Assembly (NCBI GenBank): GCA_964019135.1 | Contig: OZ025248.1 | Span: forward strand, 36,077,670-36,141,669 | Length of the DNA: 64,000 nucleotides | Source: Arenicola marina | Taxonomy: Eukaryota > Annelida > Polychaeta > Arenicolidae | Direction: 5' to 3' | The notes under the pieces: generated by a model | Databases searched by the model: none | Seen by the model: the letters and a program-made list of their open reading frames with translations, nothing else | What the model was told of the DNA's origin: nothing | Part shown: piece after piece, positions 1-11,900 of the stretch | How the letters are laid out: the number at the start of each line of letters is the position of its first letter | Position numbering within the stretch: the first letter of the stretch is position 1 | Position numbers and translations under genes: made by a program

Positions 1-2763
1 GCGATCATTGACTGGGGACACGTGTATGTAGCGATCATTGACTAGGGACACGTGTTTGTAGCGATCACTGACTGGTGACACGTGTTTGTAGCGATCACTG
101 ACTGGTGACGCGTGTATGTAGCGATCATTGACTGGTGACACGTGTTTGTAGCGATCATTGACTGGTGACACGTGTTTGTAGCGATCATTGACTGGTGACA
201 CGTGTTTGTAGCGATCACTGACTGGTGACACGTGTTTGTAGCGATCACTGACTGGTGACGCGTGTATGTAGCGATCATTGACTGGTGACACGTGTTTGTA
301 GCGATCACTGACTGGTGACACGTGCTTGTAGCGATCACTGACTGGTGACGCGTGTTTGTAGCGATCACTGACTGGTGACACGTGTTTGTAGCGATCACTG
401 ACTGGTGACACGTGTTTATGGCGATCATTGACTGGTGACACGTGTTTGTAGCGATCATTGACTGGTGACACGTGTTTGTAGCGATCATTGACTGGGGACA
501 CGTGTATGTAGCGATCATTGACTGGTGACGCGTGTATGTAGCGATCATTAACTAGGGACACGTGTTTGTAGCGATCACTGACTGGTGACACATGTTTGTA
601 GCGATCACTGACTGGTGACGCGTGTATGTAGCGATCACTGACTGGGGAGACGTGTATGTAGCGATCATTGACTGGTGACGCGTGTATGTAGCGATCATTG
701 ACTAGGGACACGTGTTTGTAGCGATCACTGACTGGTGACACGTGTTTGTAGCGATCACTGACTGGTGACGCGTGTATGTAGCGATCATTGACTGGTGACA
801 CGTGTTTGTAGCGATCACTGACTGGTGACACGTGTTTGTAGCGATCACTGACTGGTGACGCGTGTTTGTAGCGATCACTGACTGGTTACACGTGTTTGTA
901 GCGATCACTGACTGGTGACACGTGTTTATGGCGATCATTGACTGGTGACACGTGTTTGTAGCGATCATTGACTGGTGACACGTGTTTGTAGCGATCATTG
1001 ACTGGGGACACGTGTATGTAGCGATCATAGACTGGTGACGCGTGTATGTAGCGATCATTGACTAGGGACACGTGTTTGTAGCGATCACTGACTGGTGACG
1101 CGTGTTTGTAGCGATCATTGACTGGTGACGCGTGTTTGTAGCGATCATTGACTGGTGACACGTGTTTGTTGCGATCACTGACTGGTGACACGTGTTTGTA
1201 GCGATCACTGACTGGTGACACGTGTTTGTACGATCACTGACTGGTGACACGTGTTTGTAGCGATCATTGACTGGTGACGCGTGTTTGTAGCGATCATTGA
1301 CTGGTGACGCGTGTTTGTAGCGATCATTGACTGGTGACACGTGTTTGTTGCGATCACTGACTGGTGACACGTGTTTGTTGCGATCACTGACTGGTGACAC
1401 GTGTTTGTAGCGATCACTGACTGGTGACACGTGTTTGTAGGATCACTGACTGGTGACACGTGTTTGTAACGATCACTGACTGGTGACACGTGTTTGTAGC
1501 GATCACTGACTGGTGACACGTGTTTGTAGCGATCACTGACTGGTGACACGTGTTTATGGCGATCACTGACTGGTGACACGTTTTTGTAGCGATCACTGAC
1601 TGGTGACGCGTGTTTATGGCGATCATTGACTGGTGACACGTGTTTGTAGCGATCACTGACTGGTGACACGTGTTTGTAGCGATCACTGACTGGTGACACG
1701 TGTTTGTAGCGATCATTGACTAGTGACGCGTGTATGTAGCGATCATTGACTAGGGACACGTGTTTGTAGCGATCACTGACTGGTGACGCGTGTTTGTAGC
1801 GATCATTGACTGGTGACGCGTGTTTGTAGCGATCATTGACTGGTGACACGTGTTTGTTGCGATCACTGACTGGTGACACGTGTTTGTAGCGATCACTGAC
1901 TGGTGACACGTGTTTGTACGATCACTGACTGGTGACACGTGTTTGTAGCGATCATTGACTGGTGACACGTGTTTGTAGCGATCATTGACTGGTGACGCGT
2001 GTTTGTAGCGATCATTGACTGGTGACACGTGTTTGTTGCGATCACTGACTGGTGACACGTGTTTGTAGCGATCACTGACTGGTGACACGTGTTTGTACGA
2101 TCACTGACTGGTGACACGTGTTTGTAACGATCACTGACTGGTGACACGTGTTTGTAGCGATCACTGACTGGTGACCGTGTTTGTAGCGATCACTGACTGG
2201 TGCCACGTGTTTATGGCGATCACTGACTGGTGACACGTGTTTGTAGCGATCACTGACTGGTGACGCGTGTTTGTAGCGATCACTGACTGGTGACACGTGT
2301 TTGTAGCGATCACTGACTGGTGACACGTGTTTGTAGCGATCACTGACTGGTGACACGTGTTTGTACGATCACTGACTGGTGACACGTGTTTGTAGCGATC
2401 GCTGACTGGTGACACGTGTTTATGGCGATCACTGACTGGTGACACGTTTTTGTAACGATCACTGACTAGTGACACGTGTTTGTAGCGATCACTGACTGGT
2501 GACACGTGTTTGTAGCGATCACTGACTAGTGACACGTGTTTGTACGATCACTGACTGGTGACACGTGTTTGTACGATCACTGACTGGTGACACGTGTTTG
2601 TAGCGATCACTGACTGGTGACACGTGTTTGTTGCGATCACTGACTGGTGACACGTTTTTGTAGCGATCACTGACTGGTGACGCGTGTTTATAGCGATCAC
2701 TGACTGGTGACACGTGTTTGTAGCGATCACTGACTAGTGACACGTGTTTGTAGCGATCACTGA
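1..2763. repeat. 30-bp minisatellite, about 92 units, in a CPT1 intron
   Basis: Units of about 30 bp run gcgatcactgactggtgaca followed by cgtgtttgta. Register is perfect to about 1230, then a few 1-bp deletions occur. Most units contain the palindrome CACGTG; variants read gacgcgtg, catgtg or gtgtat. The array is already in progress at position 1 and runs up to about 25 bp before the acceptor of exon A. Long ORFs here only reflect a period divisible by 3. Confidence 0.98.
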
Positions 2764-2789
2764 CCTGTGGCACTTTGCTATGACCACAG

Positions 2790-2964
2790 AATCAATCGAC
2801 TGGAGAGGCCGTGGAGCGAGTTGGCCGCCGTCTTCCTGTACTCCACCGTGCTGTGGGCCACGGTGGTGCTGGTGCTGAGGTACTCCCTCAAGTTGCTGCT
2901 ATGTTACCACGGCTGGATGTACGAGGCTCGGGGCAAGGTGTCCATCGCCACCAAGCTATGGCTG
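2790..2964 (+). CDS. CPT1: CPT1 exon A (second membrane segment)
   Basis: Acceptor CCACAG ends at 2789 and donor gtaagt starts at 2965. The first base completes a split codon, followed by [10 protein letters not shown]. It encodes a hydrophobic stretch ([19 protein letters not shown]) and then [16 protein letters not shown], matching the second transmembrane helix of CPT1 and the start of the cytosolic catalytic domain. The exon begins only about 25 bp after a 2.7-kb satellite. Confidence 0.93.
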
Positions 2965-5900
2965 GTAAGTCGCCGCCCCTCGCGCTGCTTTTCATTGATT
3001 GAAGCTACCAGTATGCCAACTAACAATGAACATATTCAATACAAAATCATTTGAGTGGTTTATTTATTGATTTCATTATACTTAAATATTTATATACACA
3101 TGTGTGCGTGGGTTGACCCCTGCATAAAATGTTATTTTCTGAGACATTTGCATGAACACATGTTTTATGCCTGAAGCCCATAACGAAATGTGATGCGGGC
3201 GATCGGCTTTCAATCGAAATGAAATGTAGGGTGTTTTATGACAATTTGGTGCATAAAGAACCAATCCATGTCGCCGTGCAGCAACATGGATTCCAGTGAT
3301 GTAGAATACAACACCGCCAAACTGCGACTCTGTACAGCATGTGTCAATGTCGTCAGAGCCTCGTTGCTCTTGTTGTAGGGACTGGTGAAGCTGTTCGGAG
3401 GACGACACCCCCTACTGTTCAGTTACCAGGCCTCGCTGCCCAAACTACCCGTGCCGGCCCTGCAAGGCACTATGGCGAGAGTAAGTAACACATCCACACC
3501 CCCTCCCCCACCCACCCACCCCCGGTTCAATCCACCCCCCCCCCTCCCGGGCCACCACTCGAGAAGCCATGGTGCCATGTTCATAGTAATAATGCTCTTG
3601 GCTTACCCATGGAGTTTGGCGGGTCCGTTACAGAGGTACTGACGCCGTGATAATTGTCTCTGCCGTCTATGGTTGTATCTACTTTTTAAGGTTATATCTG
3701 GTTGGAATAAGCAAGCAGCACGTTCCTAGCGTCAGTAACTACGATTTGACTCCGACAAGTATAATGCCTTAACCATAAAGGGGTTATGAATATTGCCCCA
3801 GAACAATATTGGCCATTGTAACACCATTTACTGATAATCCAAAATTAAATGTTGATAAAAAGGGCACTGTTTTATCAAAATTGTTTTTTATTTTCACAAA
3901 TATATAATTAGGTTGTTATAATAAATAAATGAAGAAAATCTCAGGAGATTTAGGATAACCCGAGGTTGTTTTACCACGTGCGCCCAGTACCTGCGATCGG
4001 TGCGCCCTCTGATGACTGACGACCAGTACAAGAGAATGGAAAAACTGGTGGAGGAATTCACGCTCGGCATCGGCCCCAAGTTACAGCGTTACGTGGTGCT
4101 CAAGTCCTGGTGGGCAACCAACTACGTACGTATCACCCGCCAGCCTGGGGGGTGTGTGTCGCCTATCTCACGTACAGTGCAACCCCGCTATTAAGACCAC
4201 ATACGGGACTGAGCAAAAGTGGTTTCATTTCCATTTTTTAGAGGGGTGGTCTCATTAGCGAAACTTGCCCAATAACAAATGGTATTGTACATTGTTGAGC
4301 CGGCTACGGGGCTTAGTCGGCTAAAAGCGCCCATCATTTACATGGTAACCTTAGCCGACTAAGTCCCGTAAACGGATTAACTACGTTCGTGAAATCCGCC
4401 ACTGAGCTCACCCCGAAAGGGGGGTTGGGGAGAGGATGTTGGACTCTGAGGTGGACACTCAAGAGGTACAAGCGGTTGCAGATAAGGGTTTTTCGACCTG
4501 GCAATACACAAGTTTTTTGTTTGTTTGTTTTTTAGACTGCAGTCGATTAGTTTTTGTATCACTTTTGCAATTGTAATTGTTGAATGGTAACCAGCAAGCC
4601 TTCCATATTAGGTATGGGATGCTAAAATAGCATCTGTTGTTTGTGTAATAACAGAACCAAGGCATAAAAATTGTGCTAGTCCGTAGAGCATGGGATATCT
4701 CCACTAGATGGCCGTAGAGCATGGCATATATCCACTGGATGGCCGTATAGCATGGCATATCTCTACTATATGGTCGTATAGCATGGCATATCTCTATTAG
4801 ATAGCCATCTAGCATGGCATATCTACTAGATGGCTAGATGGCATATCTACTAGATGGCTGTATGGGATGTCATATCTCTACTATATGGCCGTATAGCATG
4901 GCATATCTCTACTAGATGGCCGTAGAGCATGGCATATCTCCATTAGATAGCCATCTAGCATGGCATATCTCTATTAGATAGCCATCTAGCATGGCATATC
5001 TACTAGATGGCTAGATGGCATATCTACTAGATGGCTGTATAGGATGTCATATCTCTACTAGATAGCCGTATATATAGCATGGCATATCTCTACTAGATGG
5101 CCGTATAGCAGGGCATATCCCTACTAGACGGCCATATATCCTGGCATATCTCTACTGAATGGCTGTATAGCATTACAAATCGCCAGTGGATGGCCTTGTA
5201 GCATTGCGTATGGCCTCGTGTGTTACAGGTGTCTGATTGGTGGGAGGAGTACGTCTACCTGAGAGGGCGGTCGCCCATCATGGTGAACTCGAACTACTAC
5301 GGAGTGGTGCGTATTACATTAAGGATGCAGGGCTTATAGCCCCAAGTCAATGCCCCGAACGTTTTGTGGCCCATCTTAGGCTGCATTGGCAGAAACGTGG
5401 CATAACGACATCAATATTTCATTTTGTAAATCATCGTCGATATTGTCTGATTAAAGTTCTACGTCGCCTTCCATACCATTGGGATTCCACGAGATGACGT
5501 CAGTGACTCCTACAATTCAGTGCCTCGCGTCTTCTTCACGAATTTCAGACCGAATGTTTTTGGTCTAACCCTTCTCTCCTTTGTGGTCCACTGTTCCTAA
5601 CTTTTATTGTTTTAAATCATTCTAAAAATAAACTACATGTATATACTACTATCAGACATAACTTTCATCGAGTTACATCATGTTACAAGATGTATATGTC
5701 ATTGTCAATAATTGATCATGTTCTTCATCCGCATTGTATTAATTTTTTCTCATTTTCTACCTTCACATGGATGCAGCTTGTTAATGCGACAGAATAATCG
5801 AACGTTTTAAATAATGGTGAAGATGTCTGTGTAGCATATGCCCCGTGAGAGAGTAGATTGCCTACATGTGTGTGTGTTGTTGGCAGGACGCGGTGCTGAA

Positions 5901-8900
5901 CCACCCGACCGACGTGCAAGTGGCTCGGGCCGCCAACGTCATCTTTGCCATGCTGCAGTACAGGCGCACGGTGGAGAGGGAGGAGCTGGAACCGGTCAGT
6001 CAGTCCGTCGGTCTGTCAGTCAGGCCCCTGCAACTCCATCTGTGCATCCGTGCAGCCATCTGGAGGCCAGTGCTGGCCAGTGCTGTTATGACGCACCGTC
6101 TTAAGGCATCAATGCATACCTTCTTAGGATATGGTGCCATATATGATCACCTGACGTACCGTCGTTGCGTATCTGACCACGTGACGTACCATCGTGGCAT
6201 ATATGATCACGTGACATGCCATCGTGCCATATGTGATCACGTGACGTTTTTTTAGGAACAAAAATAGCGATCAGTACATATTTAGCATACGCGGTTTAAG
6301 ATCTTCGTAGGATTTCAAATGTTCGGATTTATCATTCATAACTGAGGTGCTGTATTACCCGCCATATTAGTACTAATATAAAATGCTATTCATTGATTCG
6401 AGGGGTGCTCCTTTTGGGAGAGATCAGCTGTCTGACGGCTCGCGGTATTGTTCCTCCAGATTCTGCTCAACAAGACAGTCCCGCTGTGCTCGTGGCAGTA
6501 CGAGCGGCAGTTCAACACAACACGAATCCCAGGCGTCGAAACAGGTAACTGTTAAGTGAGAGCTTGGGAGGTTGCTCGTGGCACGGGGGAGCTATGGACG
6601 TGGACTGGATGACTGATGTGTCGTGTCAGCCAGAGAAAGGGTCCTGAGCTCAGCCTTCTACCTGTACCCGGCCGACAACCGTTAGGCTGTAATTGTATTT
6701 TAAAAGTTTCTATTATGAAAACAGAATAGTTACATCCCTTGTACATAAGCAGCGATGCCAGCACTAACTGACTGACTGTATATATGTTAGCATGTCAACC
6801 TTAGATCTGTAAGCCTTAAAAATAAATGATTACTACTCTTATTTTATTTAAATGAATGAATACATGACAATCATATATCATTTAGAAAAAGGGTAAGGCT
6901 GAAGGTCAGATATTTAAATATATCTTCGTTTACATAGTCAGATATCTTGGTATAAGTGATTGCTTATTGAATGGTAGCTGTTTGTACATGTCTTTACATT
7001 GTTTCCTCTACACACCCCCCCCCCCCCCCCCCCCAGACACGCTGGTTCACCTGCAGGACACTCGACACATCGTCGTGTACCACAAGGGACGGTACTTCAA
7101 GGTCTACATCCACTACAAGGGCAAGCTGCTCTCCCCGAGTCAGCTCGAAATGTGAGCCAGTCACCCACTCCGCATCCTTTCTTATATCGTTAGCCATTGG
7201 GTATCTGGAGATAAATGGGTAAATTTGTACTTTGTTAGAGCCAAAGAAATTACTCTTTGCTGTATATCGTAATAGTGACTCTACAACTGCTGTAGATACG
7301 ATATTATGATAATGTTTCCACCACACATGATTCTGGTCAGTTTATCGGCCTGTTTTAGGTCGCTACTTGCCCTATAGCTATTCGACCGGAATATGGCTGG
7401 TTGGCGGGTATTATTTCGTTGCGGGTGTGTTTGGCAGCATGCTGCAGCGTATCGTGGACGACACGACGACCCCGGCCCCGGGGGAGGAGCACTTGGCCGC
7501 CCTGACCGCCGCAGACAGGATTCCCTGGGCCAAGGCCAGGAAGGAATACTTCGCCAAGGGAATAAACAGGTCCTCGCTGGACGCCATCGAGAAGGTGAGA
7601 CAGACACCCATACATTGACCTTTGGGATGCGAAAAGGTGACACTGATGATGTGTCCGTAACCATGGTGACTGTATGAGACGCGCCACAAAATCCTTACAT
7701 TATTATTATTATTAGGCTAGGGATCACTTACAGTATAGATATCGGTTTAACTCTAGTGTGCGATGTCGTTAGAGGGAATACTCCTATTGAAGTTCAATAT
7801 GAACGGTTCGTCGTCATGACTACAGTAACCGGTGCCATCAACAGTTTAAAAGGTTCATTGACAAATTCGCCGCGAAAAGAAGTTTTGTGCACCTAATGTA
7901 TCGATGAGTCCTCTACGTTTCTTATCAAGCGCCTTGTGGTATAGTTTTGGGTAATATTAATTTTGGGTAATATTGTGGATAATTAAATATGGTCCATTGC
8001 TTTGTATCGTATTGGATATACTTCTGACCTCTGATATGCCTGATCTGTATGGCAAGTAATACCGGTTTATTTGCTGCTCTCCTCAGTCGGCCTTCGTTGT
8101 GATACTGGATGAAGACCCTCAGGAGTTTGACAGGGTGAGTGTGTCTCCATGGAAACCGCGCTTCCTCTGGTGTGGTAAACGCGGCAGATGCCCCCATGGA
8201 AATCAATCTGCTTTTGGTTAACATGTCCCCATGGAAACCAATCTGCTTTTGGTTAACATGTCCCCATGGAAACCAGCTACCAGGTGCCAAGATACCCACG
8301 ACGAGTAGTATCCTTATGTCTGTGTGGTAGTATCTGTCTGGCAAACCGGCTGCGAGTCTTCAGTGATTAATATCGACTTGTCCGTCATGCCCGTCATTGA
8401 CTCGTATTAAGTGGGCATAATCGTCTAGCAGTTGTAGGCTTGTGTCGTGGCTTGTAACTTGTGGGAAGATATATCAAGCTGTACTAGATAATTGACTGTG
8501 ATGTGTCGTTGGTTTCGCGAATGGATACAGGCATTGTACACCAGACTGCCCCCCCCCCCCCGCCCATCTCCACCCCCCACCTCACGCCGTGGTCTCGTAC
8601 TAGCGTACTCGACTGCAGACCAACTGGTTGCGGGTTCAAACCCCACGTGTACCCCAGATACCGCTTTATCCTCTCTTCCGGTCCCAGGGGCTCCTTGACG
8701 GCCCACTGTACCCTTAGTGTACCCAAACGTGGCCTAAAGCGCCCCCTCCGCTCCCTGTCCACAGGCTGATCCCTCCAAGCTGGATGCCTTCGGCCGGTCC
8801 ATGCTGCACGGCAAGGGCCACGACCGCTGGTTTGACAAGAGCTTCTGCCTCGTGGTCTGCTCCAACGGCAGGGTACGTATACCATCCACTTACCATGCGT

Positions 8901-11900
8901 CTTGATGGCGCATTGACGCTGTACATACACAGAAGCGTTCCGGGCTTGCCCAGGACAGCCCAAAGCTTAGTAAATATCATAGGCTGTATTTGTTTTGCGT
9001 TCGAAGCTGAGGACTATTTAAGTGATTGACGCGCGTCCGAAGCTGAGTGTGACGCGAATACTTAAGTGACCCCGTGTCCTGGCCATGTTAAATCTGCGGC
9101 CAGTGTTAACAGTGCTTCAAGCTTGAACAGCCGCCGTTGCTTGTTTCAGATCGGCTTCAATGGAGAACACTCGTGGTATGTACTTCATGGTCTCCTCTAT
9201 CTTACCCCCGTATCGTACGTAATGTATCTGTAATGTTAAGTATTATATTATATAACATTTCTACCACCTCATCTAGTTTGTAATTTCAAAGTGTATATAT
9301 ACATATATGTAAGCTTATGCCTGCTCTTCTTTATAATTTGTGATAAACGTGTATTTCTGATCTATGGATATATTTGTGATAAGTGGAAGTGATGTTTATG
9401 TGTATAGCTATAACTGATGATTTATGCTGGAGCCTCATATTTCACCCTATGTGAGGCTATTTTTATGGGCGAATGTTTACCAATTTCCTTGATAGATTCT
9501 ATGAAGCCATCGACAATATATCTTATGTTTTGGTCTACGTGTGTAGTCACTTATTGTTATTATAGCAATTTTCTGCTGCATCTGAACTTCTGCAAGGTGC
9601 GGTCCATATCTATGCAGGGCGATCGCATTTTATGCTGGCATAGATTTAAATCTGTAGACATGTTTGTTCTTGTACTATGGTAAGGAGGCCACAAGACGGT
9701 CAGATTTACTGATGGTTTGGACGGTTGCCCTGCCGCGGGCTATCAAATCATATTATTTAAATATTGTCTTCGATCTACGTGGTCCCAGTGTCAATGTATC
9801 ACCATGTCATGTTGTCCCGACTTTATTTAACACGTGATCCCCTCTTTTATATACCGTTGCCACGTGGTCTGATGTTGATATAACGCTGCCACGTGATCCG
9901 GGGTTTATATAACGCTGCCACGTGGTCCAGGGTTTATATAGAGCCGTGTCATGTGGTTCGGGGTATATATAACGCTGCCCCATGGCCCGGGGTTTATATA
10001 ACGCCGCCACGTGGTCCGGTGCTGATACAACGCTGCCACATGGTCCAAGGCTTGTATAACGCTGCCACGTGGTCCGGGGTTTATAGTACGCTGCCACGTG
10101 GTCCAGGGTTTATTTCGAGCCGTGTCATGTGGTTCGGGGTTTATATAACGCTGCCTCATGTTCCGGGGTTTATAAAACACCGCCACGTGGTCCGGTGCTG
10201 ATACAACGCTGCCACGTGGTCCGGGGTTTATATAACGCTGCCACATGGTCCGGAGTTTATATAACGCTGCCACGTGGTCCGGGGTTTATATAACGCTGCC
10301 ACATGGTCCAATGCTTGTGTAACGCTGCCACGTTGTCCGGGGTTTATATAACGCTGCCACGTGGTCCAGGGTTTATATAGAGCCGTGTCACATGGTCCGG
10401 GGTTTATATGACGCTGCCACGTGGTCCAGGGTTTATATAACGCTGCCACGTGGTCCGTGGTTTATATAACGCTGCCACATGGTCCAAGGTTTATATAACA
10501 CTGCCACGTGGTCCGGGGTTTATATAACGCTACCACGTGGTCCAGGGTTTATATAGAGCCGTGTCACATGGTCCGTTTTTTTTTATAACGCTGCCACGTG
10601 GTCCATAGTTTATATAACGCTGCCACGTGGTCTGGGGTTATATAACGCTGCCACCTGGTCTGGGGTTTATATAACGCTGCTACGTAGTCCGCGGTTTATA
10701 TAGATCAGTGCCACGTGTACCGGGGATGATATAGAGCCGTGTCACGTGGTTGGGGTTTATATAACGCGGCCGCGTGGTCCAGGACTTATATAGAGCCGTC
10801 CCACGTGATCTGCGATTTCAGATAACGCTGCCCTGTTCTGAGGTCCCTCTATAACCTCACACCCCGTCACCAGTGAGAATGCTTGGCGCGGTCCATGGTT
10901 CAAGACATAACTTTAAACAGCGTGTGGGCGGCCTGTTACCTTTCAGGGCTGACGCACCCATCAGCGCACATCTGTGGGAGGACACTCTGTACAAGGATAT
11001 GTTTGAACTGGGGTAGGCAGCTAGGGAGGCAGGGCGACAGATCGACGCCAGCCCGCCGCCCACTTCGCAGCTAGCCACTCTCCGCTCTGTACAACTCATG
11101 TTGTTCCTTCTGCCGATACCGCTGACTGCCCGTAGCCGTGTTAGTAGTCTGGTTAAATTATCCGCGGCCTATTAACTCGAAATTATTGTGCTGCTTCAAA
11201 GTAGCGTTATTATTCTTGCAAAAACAACAATTCCTGTAGCTGCTCCAAAATTTAGATATTGTGATGATTGTGGTATTTGGTATGGTATTACAAACATGGC
11301 CGGAGGTAAGGTTAGCGGTGTCACTCACACACATACAGCTCGATGAATCCAGGCTGAAATCTCTCGCACATAGACTTCTCCAGATCCCACCTCATACGAA
11401 AGTTACCGGATTATGGCTAAAAATCACTTTTCACCCCTTAGGGTGTCATGTGCCTAGCGCTGTCATTCTGGATTCAACGAGCGCTTTTTTTCTCTTTCAT
11501 ATATTTATTCGGAAAAGATTTGTGCTTTAGTTGGTCGCCCATGACGACTGGTGATGTCAGTGTTGTCACCTAGATGTTGTGCATCTTATCAGTAGATAAC
11601 GCTTTGTAAGTCTTAGCCCACTTGCTGCTGCCGCCGCGTGTTCACATGTCTGCACGTGTTACATATGTACAGATATACAATCAAACCTCCTTAAAGCGAC
11701 CGCTCAGAGGATTATATACAGTCAGACCTCCTTATAGCGACCTCTCAGAGGATTATGTACAGTCAGACCTCCTTATAGCGACCGCTCAGAGGATTATAGA
11801 CAGTCAGACCTCCTTATAGCGACCGCTCAGAGGATTATATACAGTCAGACCTCCTTATAGCGACCGCTCAGAGGATTATATACAGTCAGACCTCCTTTTA

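Noticed and set aside
1..2763. CRISPR array
   Set aside because: Units are contiguous with no unique spacers, inside an intron of an animal gene.
42..2773. Many overlapping ORFs in the 30-bp array
   Set aside because: Artefact of a 30-bp period; frames change at each 1-bp deletion.
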